From Myxococcales bacterium 68-20 (GTDB taxonomy: Bacteria; Myxococcota_A; Polyangia; Polyangiales; Polyangiaceae): 64,000 nt of DNA. Where the stretch lies: contig MKVQ01000025.1 of the NCBI GenBank assembly GCA_001899635.1, positions 49,719 through 113,718 on the forward strand. The letters run 5' to 3'. The stretch's first letter is position 1. Each line of letters starts with the position of its first letter. A program made the translations under genes and the position numbers. The notes under the pieces were generated by a model, which worked only from the letters and a program-made list of their open reading frames with translations, ran no database searches and was not told where the DNA came from. Shown here piece by piece: positions 8,147 through 17,050 of the stretch.

Positions 8147-9007
8147 GAGGACGGCGGCACCGACGCCGACGACGACGAATGCCACCGTCGACACGGTGCC
8201 GAGCGTCTCACCACGCTCGATGTCGGCATGCGTGTCCTGCGGACAGCGGACGCCCCGATCGCAGCGCCCGGCGATGTCGGCGTGGACGCTGAACGCCATG
8301 AGCCCCGTGACGGCGCCCACGGCCGCGCCGACTCCGGCGATGCCACCGCCGATCCACACGAGCGAGCTGGTGCTCGTCTCCTGCTTGGCCTTCTCCGGGT
8401 GATCGGGGCTCGTCTTCGGCGGTGACGGCGCCGCGCCGGCGAGCGTGAGCTCCACCGTCTTGGTCTCCCCCTCGGCGATGTCGACCGTCTGGCGCTTCTC
8501 GTCACCTGCGAGCGACGCGACGATCTCGTGCTTGCCCGGGTTCACCTTCAACGGCACGTTGATGCTCGACGACGAGATGTCGGAGTCATCGAGCTTCACC
8601 TGCGCATCGCTCGGGACCGAGATCGTGAGCGTCCCGAGCTTCGGCGCGATCTCGTCGGCAAGCAGCTTCGCCTCCTTGCGTGCGCGCTTGAAGGCGCGCG
8701 ACTCATCCGCGCGCACGGGGTAACGCGCAGCCTCGAGGAACGTCGCGCGCGCTTCCACGAGCATCCCCAGCTCCTGCTGCGCCTTCCCGAGATCGAGCCC
8801 GGTCGTCGGGACGCGCATGATCGCGTGCGCCTTTTCGAAGTCCTCGAGCGCGCCCATCAGCTGCCCGTTCTTGCGCTTCTCTCGTCCCGAGAGCAGCAGC
8901 GTGCGCGCCGTCTCGCGCTCGGAAGGCGTGGGCTCGGCGCTCGCCGAACGCGTCGTCAGCATCAACCCGAGCGCGAGCGAGGCCGCAAGGATCCGGATCA
9001 CTCGCAC
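8030..9007 (-). CDS. Exported TPR/PEGA-domain protein
   Basis: A 325-aa protein starting with GTG at 9007, one base after the stop of the upstream kinase, so the two are co-transcribed. A signal peptide (1 to about 25, TRSASA) is followed by TPR-like helices (about 28-110). A PEGA-like beta region follows (about 120-190; GTLTISVPSDAQVKLDDSD, then VPLKVNPGKHEIVAS). Two hydrophobic segments (about 219-240 and 280-300) flank a loop with CDRGVRCPQD. The end RWIAGPFGVAGTF is duplicated at 6044-6160. PEGA domains are thought to bind surface structures; a role as accessory or sensor of the neighbouring kinase is inferred from the pairing. Confidence 0.87.
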   Translation of the reverse strand: MRVIRILAASLALGLMLTTRSASAEPTPSERETARTLLLSGREKRKNGQLMGALEDFEKAHAIMRVPTTGLDLGKAQQELGMLVEARATFLEAARYPVRADESRAFKRARKEAKLLADEIAPKLGTLTISVPSDAQVKLDDSDISSSSINVPLKVNPGKHEIVASLAGDEKRQTVDIAEGETKTVELTLAGAAPSPPKTSPDHPEKAKQETSTSSLVWIGGGIAGVGAAVGAVTGLMAFSVHADIAGRCDRGVRCPQDTHADIERGETLGTVSTVAFVVVGVGAAVLVYGLLNPNVESPKGDPASTSAKKSPRWIAGPFGVAGTF

Positions 9008-9008
9008 G

Positions 9009-10481
9009 TCAGAAGCCTACATCGTCGTCGTCGACCCGGCCGCCCTTCTTCCCCGAGGTCGCGCGGGGAGGCTTGCGGACCGGAGACGCCGTGGGTCGAA
9101 CGGTGGGTGCCGGAGCCGCCGGAGCCGCGCTCGGAGGAGGCGGCGCGATCACCACGATGGACGGCGTGAGCGCCGGCGGGGCAATGAGCTCCGCCGTTGG
9201 CGGGACCGTCGGCGCCGGCGGGACGGCCGCTGTCGGCAGGGCCGTCGCCGCTGGCAAGACCGTCGTCGCTGGGAGCGGCGGCGGCAGCTCGGCCGCCGGG
9301 GGAAAGACCGGCTCCTCACGGCGCAGGCCATAGCCGACGCGGAAGGCACCACCGATCAGGAGGACGGCGGCCGCGGCGCTCCCCATGACCCACCACTTGA
9401 AACGCGGCGACGTGAGGTACGGAGAGTGCGTGATCGCCGAAGGGCCGAGCGTCGCGCCGACGCCGTCGAACCCCATTGGCCCCGAAGGCGCCCCCGACGG
9501 CGGCGGCGGCATGAGCATGGGGCCGCTCGGCGGCGGCATGAGCATGGGGCCGGTCAGGTTTCGCCCCGTGCTCGGCCTGGCGAACGGATGCGATCCCGCC
9601 CCCGCCATGAACAGCCTGCTCGTGGTGATGTGCGCGAGGTCGCCGAGCGCCATCGCGAGCGTCTCTGCCATCTCCTGCGCCGACGCGAAGCGGTCGCGGG
9701 GCTCACGCGCGAGCGCGCGCTCGATCCACGCATCGACCGCAAGCGGGAGGTCCGGCCGGGTCTGGGTCACTCGCGGCGTGCCCTCGTTGAGGATCGCGTG
9801 GGCGATGTTCGCGACGTGAGCGCCCCGGAAGGGCACCGCCCCGGTGAGGCAGTGGAACGCGAGGACACCGAGCGCCCAGAGATCGCTCCGATGATCGATC
9901 GCCCCTACCCCGCCCATCTGCTCCGGGCTCATGTACGCCGGCGTCCCGAGGAGCGCGTTCGTCGCAGTCATCGTCTCGTCCTCGAGACGCTTCGCGATGC
10001 CGAAGTCGACGAGCTTCACGAACGGGCGCGGGCTGCCGTTGCACATGAAGACGTTGGCCGGCTTGATGTCTCGATGGACGATGCCTCGCTCATGCGCCTT
10101 CGAGAGCGCGGCGGCGACCCCATCGACGATGTGCTGCACCTCGTCCGGACGGAGATGGCCCCGGGCGCGAAGGACCTTCGCGAGGTCCTGCCCCTCGAGC
10201 AGCTCCATCACGATGTAGGGCACGCCCCCCTCGGTCACGCCGTGGTCGAGCGTCTGGACGACGTGGGGGCTCCGCACCTGGATCGTCGCGACGACCTCGC
10301 GCGAGAAGCGGGCGCACGCCTCCTCGTCGCTCGTGAGCGACTCGGAGAGGAACTTCACGACCACCTCGCTCTGGAGCTTTCGGTGGCGTGCGAGCCAGAC
10401 GGTGCCCATCCCCCCGGCTCCAAGACGGCGCACGAGCGCGATATCGCTCGTAACGTCGTAGCCAGGCTTGAGAGCCCCCAT
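9009..10481 (-). CDS. Ser/Thr protein kinase, single-pass membrane
   Basis: A 490-aa protein with the start taken at the ATG at 10481 (MGALKPGYDV); in-frame ATGs at 10493 and 10511 are also possible and none has a well-spaced Shine-Dalgarno. The kinase domain covers about residues 10-270: GAGGMGTV, VVVKFL, HRDIKPANV, DFGIAKR, GTPAYMSPEQ, all intact. A Gly/Pro-rich juxtamembrane region precedes one TM helix (about 365-388; WWVMGSAAAAVLLIGG) and a Pro/Ala-rich tail ending in an acidic DDDDVGF. It forms an operon with the TPR/PEGA gene one base downstream, a pairing also seen at 2.5-5 kb. It probably phosphorylates cytosolic targets in response to an envelope cue. Confidence 0.93.
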   Translation of the reverse strand: MGALKPGYDVTSDIALVRRLGAGGMGTVWLARHRKLQSEVVVKFLSESLTSDEEACARFSREVVATIQVRSPHVVQTLDHGVTEGGVPYIVMELLEGQDLAKVLRARGHLRPDEVQHIVDGVAAALSKAHERGIVHRDIKPANVFMCNGSPRPFVKLVDFGIAKRLEDETMTATNALLGTPAYMSPEQMGGVGAIDHRSDLWALGVLAFHCLTGAVPFRGAHVANIAHAILNEGTPRVTQTRPDLPLAVDAWIERALAREPRDRFASAQEMAETLAMALGDLAHITTSRLFMAGAGSHPFARPSTGRNLTGPMLMPPPSGPMLMPPPPSGAPSGPMGFDGVGATLGPSAITHSPYLTSPRFKWWVMGSAAAAVLLIGGAFRVGYGLRREEPVFPPAAELPPPLPATTVLPAATALPTAAVPPAPTVPPTAELIAPPALTPSIVVIAPPPPSAAPAAPAPTVRPTASPVRKPPRATSGKKGGRVDDDDVGF

Positions 10482-10553
10482 GCCTCGAATCATACCCTTC
10501 CGCGGGGCCATCCCGTCGAACGGAAGGCTCCCGAGGAGCGACCCGAAGCTGTC

Positions 10554-11987
10554 TCAATATTGCCGGGAGGCCACCGGATCCGCGGTGATCCGGTCGCGGG
10601 CCGCTGCGGCGAGGCTTCCGGCACCCCACATTTTGCGGCTTTTTCGCGCGGGAGGCCCCGGCGACGGCTCCAAGGTGGGTGTCGTGGTCGGCTCGAGCCG
10701 TACGGATGGGCTCTCTCCCTCCGCCTCGCGGGTCTTCCGCCCGAGCACCAGGGCGAGCACCATCAGGGCCACGACCAGGAGACCGACCCCGACGAGCGTG
10801 AGGATCAGGCGGAGCCGGCGCTGGGCGCGGCGTTGGGCTCGCCGCGCGGCCCTCGACTCCGCGACCGCTCGGGCGGACTCGCGCGCGCTGGGCGACTCCA
10901 CCTTCGTGACCGGCGCGAACGGCACCGGCTCCGGGATCGTCTCGTTGCCGCGCGCGGTCAGGACGTCGAGCACCGTCTGCGCCTCGCGCTCGAGCCGCGG
11001 CGCCCGAGACGTCTGGAGGGCACGCACGTGCGCCGCCCGCTGCTCGATCTCCTCGCGCGCGATCGACGCGATGGTCGCGACGACCTCGGCGCGCGAGGCG
11101 GGCTCGAGCGCGGCACGCAGAGCGTTCGCCATCTGCTCGGCGGACCACCATCGATCCTGACGCTCCCGAGAGAGCGCCCGGAGCACGACGTGGTCGATCG
11201 CGCGCGGCACGGGAACAGGCGCGACGGTGCTCGGCGGCGCGACGGTGCCTTCGAACATCTGACGAACGAGCTCGTCGTCATCGCGCGCAGTGAACAGGCG
11301 CCGTCCGACGAGCAGCTCCCAGAGGACGATCCCGGCCGCATAGACGTCGGAGCGGCGGTCGACCGGCTCACCGAACTGCTGCTCCGGCGGCATGTACGCG
11401 AGCTTGCCCTTGATCTCTCCCTGCGCGGTGACGTGACGGTGGCTCGCCGCCTTGGCGACGCCGAAGTCGAGAATGCGAGCGACGCCGTCGAGACCGATGA
11501 GGACGTTCTGCGGAGAGACATCGCGATGGACGACGGAGAGCGGCCTTCCGTTCTCGTCGACGAGCTCGTGGGCCGCGTGGAGGCCACGAAGGACGTCGCA
11601 GAGGACGCTGACGACGACTGCCGGAGGGACGTGCGTGCGGCGCGCCGCGGCGAGCTCGAGGAGCCGCCCCACGGAGACGCCCTCGACGAACTCCATGACG
11701 ATGAGGAGCTTGCCGTCTGCCGAGACGACATCGAGGGTCGAGACGACGTTGGGATGCTTGATCCGCGCGGTGAGGGTGGCCTCGTCCAGGAACATCGCCG
11801 CGAACGCGTCGTCGGCCGCCAGCTCCTGGTGCATGCTCTTCACGGCGACCAGCCGCGCGCCCGCGGCGCCCCGACGGCGACCGAGATAGACGGTGGCCAT
11901 TCCGCCTGAAGCAAGCTCTCCGAGTAGCTCGTAGCGCGCATGGCGCTCGGGGCCCTCGACCGACAGGGAGCCGAGCATGGGGGCCAT
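10554..11987 (-). CDS. Ser/Thr protein kinase, membrane-anchored
   Basis: A 477-aa protein from the ATG at 11987 (MAPMLGSLSVEG); the ATG at 11978 is the alternative. Kinase domain at about 20-290: GELASGGMATVYLG, VAVKSM, catalytic loop HRDVSPQNVL (the SPQN variant common in myxobacterial kinases), DFGVAKAA, GKLAYMPPEQ. An Arg/Ala-rich helix (RRAQRRAQRRLRL) leads into a TM helix (about 400-425) and a short Thr/Pro-rich tail. It lies about 70 bp upstream of the kinase gene at 9009-10481 on the same strand, so the two may share a transcript. It is divergent from the membrane glycosyltransferase-like gene with only 45 bp between starts. Confidence 0.92.
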   Translation of the reverse strand: MAPMLGSLSVEGPERHARYELLGELASGGMATVYLGRRRGAAGARLVAVKSMHQELAADDAFAAMFLDEATLTARIKHPNVVSTLDVVSADGKLLIVMEFVEGVSVGRLLELAAARRTHVPPAVVVSVLCDVLRGLHAAHELVDENGRPLSVVHRDVSPQNVLIGLDGVARILDFGVAKAASHRHVTAQGEIKGKLAYMPPEQQFGEPVDRRSDVYAAGIVLWELLVGRRLFTARDDDELVRQMFEGTVAPPSTVAPVPVPRAIDHVVLRALSRERQDRWWSAEQMANALRAALEPASRAEVVATIASIAREEIEQRAAHVRALQTSRAPRLEREAQTVLDVLTARGNETIPEPVPFAPVTKVESPSARESARAVAESRAARRAQRRAQRRLRLILTLVGVGLLVVALMVLALVLGRKTREAEGESPSVRLEPTTTPTLEPSPGPPARKSRKMWGAGSLAAAARDRITADPVASRQY

Positions 11988-12032
11988 GAGGATAGCTGAG
12001 ATCGTCGCCCCGCAGTCACGTAGGATGCAGCC

Positions 12033-13715
12033 GTGAGGGGAGGTCCTGGCACGACGAGCGCTGGCGCCGGGCGTCGAGAGACGCCTCGTTCGGCGCCACC
12101 GCCCGCGATCGCTCATTCTCGTTCTCGCCCCGGCGGCTCGGTCCGCGCCGCGCACGCAAGCACGTCGTCGATCCGACGGAGCGACCTCGCCTTCTTCGTC
12201 GTCGCGCTCTTCGCCCTCGCCTGGCTTTTCTGGAAGAACACGGTGCTCGCGAGCCGCGTCATCGACGGGACGCGCTACTTCCTGCTCGACGACGACATGA
12301 TGATCTCGATGCGCTACGCCCGGAACCTCGCCGAGGGGCAGGGCCTGGTGTGGAACCCGGGGGAGCGCGTCGAGGGTTACACGAACTTCCTCTGGACGGT
12401 CGTGATGGCCGGCATCCACTTCATCCCGCACTCCGATGCGAACGTCGCGCTCCTCGTGAAGGGCGTGAACTTCGTCCTCACGGGCGCGACGCTCTGGCTG
12501 TCGATCCGGTTCCTCCGGCTCTTCGCGCCGCGCTCGCTGCTCGTGCCCCCGCTCCTGCTCGTCGTGATGGTGACGTGCGCGGACGTGCTCCTCTGGTCGG
12601 TTTGGGGCTTCGAGGTCGCGCTCCTCTCGTTCTTGAACCTCTTCTTCTTCTACCGCCTCGCCCAGGATCGGCACGACGCGCTGACCTACGCGGCGCTCGC
12701 GCTGATCCCACTGACGCGCGGGGACGGCATCTACGTCTTCGCCGGCAACGCCCTCGTCGCGCTCGCGCTGTCGAAGGACTCACGCAAGCCCCTCACCTAC
12801 CTCGCGATCGCCGCGCTGCCGACGGTCTGCCACTTCCTCTTCCGGCACGCATACTACGGCGACTGGCTGCCCAACACGTACTACCTCAAGGTGTACGGGC
12901 TCGAGGAGCCGTACAAGCGAGGCTGGTCGTACGCGCGGAACTTTCTCCTCCAGTACTCCGTCGTACTCGCGCTCGCCGCCGCGTCTGCCCTCGCGCTCCT
13001 GCGGACCGACCGGCGCGGGCTGATCCCGATCGGAGCAGCGTTGCCGACGCTCGGGTGGGTCGTCGTCGTCGGAGGCGACATGTTCACCTGGTACCGCTTC
13101 TTCGCGCACCTCATGCCGCTCGTCTTCGTCTTCGCGACGGTGGGCGTCGCGACCCTCGCGCGTGGGGCCATCGGGCAGCTCGCTTGGGCGGCGGTCCTCT
13201 TCATCGTGAGCTTTCCGCTCGTTCGCCCGCTCGGTCGACTCGTCTTCCTCGATACGAACGGCGACCCGCTCGAGCAGATCCAGGTCGCGATGCTGATCAA
13301 GAAGAACGCGAGCCCGGACAGCAGCGTCGCCGTCATCACCGCCGGGATCGTCCCCTACTTCACTCGACTCAGGGCGATCGACATCCTCGGCAAGAGCGAC
13401 AAGCACATCGCACGGCTCCCGCCCTTCAAGGGCGCGATGATCGGGCACGGCAAGCTCGATCCCGCGTACACGCTCGGCAAGGATCCGGACCTCGTCGTCT
13501 CGTGCCGGAGCTACCCGTTCGCCCTCGGCCTCACGACGGACACACGCACGCACGATCCGGTGCTCAGCTTCCTCGCCTCGAGCGCGTTCCAGTCGAAGTA
13601 CCGCGGAGCGCCGATCAATGAGGCGTTCACGCTCGGCAAGACGGCGATCTACACCCATGCCGGATCGAAGGAGATCGCGCGCCGCGATTGGCAGGGCGTC
13701 GTGGTCACGCCCTGA
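12033..13715 (+). CDS. Polytopic GT-C-like membrane glycosyltransferase (AftB-like motif)
   Basis: A 560-aa protein starting with GTG at 12033, preceded by AGGA. A basic, Ser-rich N-terminal tail (about 1-50) precedes some ten hydrophobic helices. The conserved first periplasmic loop reads FLLDDDMMISMRYARNLAEG followed by GLVWNPGERVEGYTNFLW. This is the signature seen in AftB-like arabinofuranosyltransferases and related GT-C proteins, with acidic residues placed as in the catalytic loop. The C-terminal ~150 residues are soluble. It should transfer a sugar from a polyprenyl-phosphate donor on the periplasmic side of the inner membrane; donor and acceptor are unknown. It is not in an obvious polysaccharide cluster. 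Confidence 0.8.
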   Translation: MRGGPGTTSAGAGRRETPRSAPPPAIAHSRSRPGGSVRAAHASTSSIRRSDLAFFVVALFALAWLFWKNTVLASRVIDGTRYFLLDDDMMISMRYARNLAEGQGLVWNPGERVEGYTNFLWTVVMAGIHFIPHSDANVALLVKGVNFVLTGATLWLSIRFLRLFAPRSLLVPPLLLVVMVTCADVLLWSVWGFEVALLSFLNLFFFYRLAQDRHDALTYAALALIPLTRGDGIYVFAGNALVALALSKDSRKPLTYLAIAALPTVCHFLFRHAYYGDWLPNTYYLKVYGLEEPYKRGWSYARNFLLQYSVVLALAAASALALLRTDRRGLIPIGAALPTLGWVVVVGGDMFTWYRFFAHLMPLVFVFATVGVATLARGAIGQLAWAAVLFIVSFPLVRPLGRLVFLDTNGDPLEQIQVAMLIKKNASPDSSVAVITAGIVPYFTRLRAIDILGKSDKHIARLPPFKGAMIGHGKLDPAYTLGKDPDLVVSCRSYPFALGLTTDTRTHDPVLSFLASSAFQSKYRGAPINEAFTLGKTAIYTHAGSKEIARRDWQGVVVTP

Positions 13716-13848
13716 TCGCTCGACCTCCGACGGAAGCTCCCGGATGCGTCAGCGCGATGGGACTTCGAGCGCGTTTTCGTTGCCCATCGAGTGTCGTTCC
13801 GCCGCCGCGCTGACCGTCAGCGTTGGCTCCCCAGCACCACCCGCTCCC

Positions 13849-13949
13849 CGTTCCGGCCTCGCTTCTGGCCTCGCTTTCTGGCCTCGCCTTCCGGTCTAGC
13901 TTTCTGGCCCCGCTTTCCGGTTTCGCCCTCTGGCCCCGCTTTCTGGCCG
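13849..13949. repeat. Eight-unit degenerate 13-bp tandem repeat (minisatellite)
   Basis: Consensus CGCTTTCTGGCCT. Units start at 13849 (11 nt), 13860 (12 nt), 13872, 13885, 13898, 13911, 13924 and 13937 (13 nt each). Unit 3 (13872-13884) matches the consensus exactly; the others differ at one to five positions. It sits in the 334-bp space between the GT-C-like gene and the SDR gene; the rest of that space shows no gene or strong promoter motif. One minus-strand frame through it gives an Arg/Lys/Pro/Glu-rich peptide that I regard as chance. Confidence 0.9.
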
Positions 13950-14049
13950 CCTGGGCGCGCTCACTCGGCCGGCGCGTCGGGACACCTCCCACCTCGGACC
14001 GCCTCGCCGCCCTTGCTGGCGAACGCCCGCGCGACTACGAATCGCAGCC

Positions 14050-15135
14050 GTGAGCTCGAAATATCTCGTCACGGGGGCCACCGGTTTCCTCGGAAGGCAT
14101 CTCGTTCACACGCTGCTCGACAAGGGCCACGCCGTCGTCGCGCTGGTCCGCAGAAAGGGAGCCGACCTCCCCGAGAGCGTCACTCAGGTCGAGGGAGATA
14201 TCCTCGACCAAGCAAGCATCGAGGCGGCACTCGCGGGCTGCGCGGGCGTCTTCCACTGCGCCGGCAAAGTCTCGCGCAAGCCCGATGACGCCGAGACGCT
14301 CTACAAGCTCCACGTCGAAGGCACGAAGAACGTGACCGCGGCCTGCATCGCACAGGGCGTGCGCCGTGTCGTCGTCGCGTCGACGAGCGGAACGATCGCC
14401 GTCAGCGATGATCCCGATCGCGTCGCCACCGAGGACGACGACACCCCGATCGGCCTCCTGAACCGATGGCCGTACTACCGCTCGAAGCTCTTCGCCGAGA
14501 AGGCCGCGCTCGAGCGCCACGGCGCACCGCTCGCCGGCGGATCCGGCGAGACACTCGAGGTCGTTTGCGTCAACCCGACGCTCCTCCTCGGCCCCGGCGA
14601 CGTGAACGGCTCGTCGACGGAGGACGTGCGTCTGTTCCTCGAGCGGAAGATCCCGGCGATCCCGCCGGGCGGCCTCTCGTACGTCGACGCGCGCGACGCG
14701 GCGAGCGCGATGCTCCTCGCGATGGATCGCGGCGTCGGCGGCCGGCGCTACCTCGTCGGCGCGTGCAACCTCACGCTCAAAGAGTTCTTCGCGCGCCTCG
14801 AGCGCGTGTCCGGAGTGCGGGGCCCGGTCCTCCCGATGCCTCGTCAGGCTCGCGAGATCGCGCGCACCGGCGCCGAGATGCTCGAGCGCTTCTCCAGCCG
14901 ACTCGGCATCCCCGTCGCGGTGGATCCGATCAGCCTCGATATGGCCCACTTCTACTGGTACCTCGACGCGTCGCTCGCCGAAAACGAGCTCGGTTGGGCG
15001 CCTCGCGATCCGGTTCAGACGCTGGTCGACACCGTGCGTGACCTCGAGGAGCGCGGGGTGGTGTGGCCCGACGTGGGGGGCTCGCTCCTCTCGACGATCC
15101 GCCGGCGCGTCACGAACATCCAGGACCACACGTGA
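14050..15135 (+). CDS. NAD-dependent epimerase/dehydratase family protein (extended SDR)
   Basis: A 361-aa protein starting with GTG at 14050. The N-terminal Rossmann motif is GATGFLG (residues about 8-14), and an active-site Tyr/Lys appears in WPYYRSKLFAE (about 138-148). The overall pattern (VFHCAGKVS, VVVASTSGTIA, VNPTLLLGPGD) fits the dihydroflavonol-reductase / 3-beta-hydroxysteroid-dehydrogenase-like branch of extended SDRs. It probably oxidises or reduces a hydroxyl group on a lipid or sugar-nucleotide; the substrate cannot be read from the sequence. The lipid-kinase-like gene follows after 37 bp, so the two are likely co-transcribed. Confidence 0.9.
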   Translation: MSSKYLVTGATGFLGRHLVHTLLDKGHAVVALVRRKGADLPESVTQVEGDILDQASIEAALAGCAGVFHCAGKVSRKPDDAETLYKLHVEGTKNVTAACIAQGVRRVVVASTSGTIAVSDDPDRVATEDDDTPIGLLNRWPYYRSKLFAEKAALERHGAPLAGGSGETLEVVCVNPTLLLGPGDVNGSSTEDVRLFLERKIPAIPPGGLSYVDARDAASAMLLAMDRGVGGRRYLVGACNLTLKEFFARLERVSGVRGPVLPMPRQAREIARTGAEMLERFSSRLGIPVAVDPISLDMAHFYWYLDASLAENELGWAPRDPVQTLVDTVRDLEERGVVWPDVGGSLLSTIRRRVTNIQDHT

Positions 15136-15172
15136 CCCGAAGCGGAGGCCTCGCGCGGGCGGGGTTCAGCGC

Positions 15173-16114
15173 ATGAAGCCCCTCCTCGTCGTGAACCCAC
15201 GATCGGGCGGCGGCTCCACCGCACGCACATTCGGTGCGATGCGTGGGACGATCGAGCGCGCGCTCGGCGCGGTCGAGGTCGCGATGACCGAGCGCCCCGG
15301 ACACGGGATCGACCTCGCGCGCCAGGGAGCGCTCGCAGGCCATCCGCTCGTCATCGCCGTCGGCGGCGACGGCACGGTCCACGAGGTCGTGAACGGCCTC
15401 ATGCAGGCTCGGAGCGGCGGCTACGGGACCAAGGCCGAAGGCACGCAGCTCGGGCTCATCGGCCAGGGCACCGGCGGCGACTTCCGCAAGACGCTCGGCC
15501 TCGAGCATCGCCTCGATCGCTACGTCGAGGCGATCGCGAGCGGCAAGCAGCGCGCGATCGACGTGGGGAAGTTCACCGGCGGCGGCAAGACGGGGCACTA
15601 CTTCGTCAACATCCTCTCGGTGGGAATGGGCGGGCTCGTCGACCGCTACGTCTCCGACTCGTCGCGTTTCTTCGGAGGCAAGGCGGCCTACTTCGGCGCA
15701 TCGCTCAAGGCGCTCCTCAACGCGCGGCTCGGCAACGTGCGCTGCACGGTGACGTCGGACGGGAAGACGGAGGAGCACCTCCTCCGCTCCTTCATGATCG
15801 CGATCTGCAACGGCCGGTTCTTCGGCGGCGGGATGAAGGTCGCGCCGATGGCGGAGATCGACGACGGCGCATTCGAGATCGTCGCCCTCGGCGCCACCTC
15901 GAAGCTCGGGTTCGCGATGACCTCGGGGAGCATCTACTCCGGCGAGCACATCGGACAGGCCGGCACCGTTCACCTCCGGGGACAGAAGGTGAAGCTCGAT
16001 CTCATGAACGAGGACGCGAGGAGCGCGTTTCTCCTCGACGTCGACGGCGAGCCGATGGGCAGCCTGCCTCTCGAGATCGAGGTCCTGCCGAAGGCGCTCA
16101 CGCTTCGCGCGTGA
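15173..16114 (+). CDS. Diacylglycerol kinase-like lipid kinase (DAGK catalytic family)
   Basis: A 313-aa protein from the ATG at 15173. It has the nucleotide-binding motif VGGDGTVHEVVNGL (about 62-75) and the second conserved loop GQGTGGDFRKTLGL (about 98-111), equivalent to PLGTGNDFA of DgkB/YegS proteins, plus the start motif VVNPRSGGG. The C-terminal beta-sandwich contains CNGRFFGGGMKVAP and a final acidic patch. It should phosphorylate diacylglycerol, a sphingoid base or a related lipid at the cytoplasmic membrane face. The preceding SDR gene hints at a shared lipid pathway (inference). A terminator-like hairpin follows at 16150-16177. Confidence 0.9.
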   Translation: MKPLLVVNPRSGGGSTARTFGAMRGTIERALGAVEVAMTERPGHGIDLARQGALAGHPLVIAVGGDGTVHEVVNGLMQARSGGYGTKAEGTQLGLIGQGTGGDFRKTLGLEHRLDRYVEAIASGKQRAIDVGKFTGGGKTGHYFVNILSVGMGGLVDRYVSDSSRFFGGKAAYFGASLKALLNARLGNVRCTVTSDGKTEEHLLRSFMIAICNGRFFGGGMKVAPMAEIDDGAFEIVALGATSKLGFAMTSGSIYSGEHIGQAGTVHLRGQKVKLDLMNEDARSAFLLDVDGEPMGSLPLEIEVLPKALTLRA

Positions 16115-16149
16115 CCCGCGTGCCCCCTGCCCTGGTCCCCGGGCGATCC

Positions 16150-16177
16150 GCTCGGGTGGGACAAATCCACCCCGAGC
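16150..16177 (+). terminator. Hairpin after the lipid-kinase-like gene
   Basis: GCTCGGG (16150-16156) pairs with CCCGAGC (16171-16177). The inner TGG/CCA pairs extend the stem past a one-base bulge around the loop ACAAAT. It lies 35 bp after the stop codon. There is no T-run, so it may act with Rho or merely protect the 3' end. Confidence 0.5.
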
Positions 16178-16245
16178 CCCCCTGAAAACGCGGTAAATCC
16201 CGGCCAATCTCGCCGGCCCAGGCCTTGCTCTCCGTTTCGGAGACG

Positions 16246-16917
16246 ATGTCCTGGCGGAAGGGAATCACGAAGCTCGTTTCGATCGCGTTCGCGGCGCTCG
16301 CCATCACGGCCTGCGCCGCCGAGGAGGACGGCGGGGACGAGGCGGACATGGAGGCGACGGCCGACCAGCTCCAGAGCTCCCCGCTCGCGGAGAGCGACAT
16401 GGTCCGTGTCCGCCAACCTGCCGGCATGCCGAAGCCGTGGGACCAGCCGGACTCCACGGGATGGTTCGACGAGCGAGGCAAGTGCGGTCCGACCGCGGTC
16501 GCGAACACCCTGAAGCTCTACTGGATCGACGTATCGCCCGAGGAGGCCGACCGGAAGGGCGTTCACTGGGTGATCGGCACGATGGGTCGTCAGATCGCCG
16601 ACTACCTCCAGAAGTACCACCCCGAGCTCGGGTGCACGCTCGAGCATCCGAAGGACGGCGCCGCGTTCCTCCGCCGCGAGCTCGCCGGCGGCCATCCGGT
16701 GATGGTCTGGTACAACACCACCGGGTCGCTGTCCTCGCACTGGGTGACCGCCGTCGGCACGCGCGGGAGCGGTGACGCGGAGAAGGTCGTCGTCATGTCG
16801 TGGGGCCGCTACTACGAGATTTCGATGAAGAAGCTCGTGGATGCGTGGCGCAACGTCTACGGGATCCGGCATCCGTCCGTCGTCTGCGACGAGAAGACCA
16901 CCCTCCTCTCGCGTTGA
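16246..16917 (+). CDS. C39-like cysteine peptidase lipoprotein
   Basis: A 223-aa protein from the ATG at 16246; a TTG at 16225 is less likely. The signal peptide ends with ALAITAC, a good lipobox. The mature part contains the papain-like C39 pattern: catalytic Cys in RGKCGPTAVANTL (about residue 83) and catalytic His in SHWVTAVG (about residue 165), with the later strand VVVMSWGRYYEI. It is presumably an envelope-anchored peptidase or amidase; no leader-peptide substrate or ABC transporter lies nearby, so it is not the processing domain of a bacteriocin exporter. Neighbours give no substrate clue. Confidence 0.82.
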   Translation: MSWRKGITKLVSIAFAALAITACAAEEDGGDEADMEATADQLQSSPLAESDMVRVRQPAGMPKPWDQPDSTGWFDERGKCGPTAVANTLKLYWIDVSPEEADRKGVHWVIGTMGRQIADYLQKYHPELGCTLEHPKDGAAFLRRELAGGHPVMVWYNTTGSLSSHWVTAVGTRGSGDAEKVVVMSWGRYYEISMKKLVDAWRNVYGIRHPSVVCDEKTTLLSR

Positions 16918-17050
16918 GCGCGTTGAGCGCGCTGACACGGAGCATGATTCCTCGCGCTCTGCGGCAAGGAGGATGCTCGCGCTCGCCCCGTCGACCTCAT
17001 CGCGGCGCGTCGCCGTCGAAGAGAGCTCGCCCATCGAGTAGATTGGGGGC

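Noticed and set aside
8817..11909. A 1030-codon open frame on the plus strand
   Set aside because: It runs antisense to two intact Ser/Thr kinase genes and the end of the PEGA gene, has Arg-rich low-complexity translation and no family motif; long antisense frames are expected in DNA with high third-position GC.
13705..13992. A 95-codon minus-strand frame through the 13-bp repeats
   Set aside because: Its Arg/Lys/Pro/Glu-rich sequence simply reads the tandem repeat; there is no start signal or family.
16973..17041. A 22-codon frame with AAGGAGG directly before ATG
   Set aside because: The Shine-Dalgarno touches the start codon with no spacing and the peptide is short and unremarkable.
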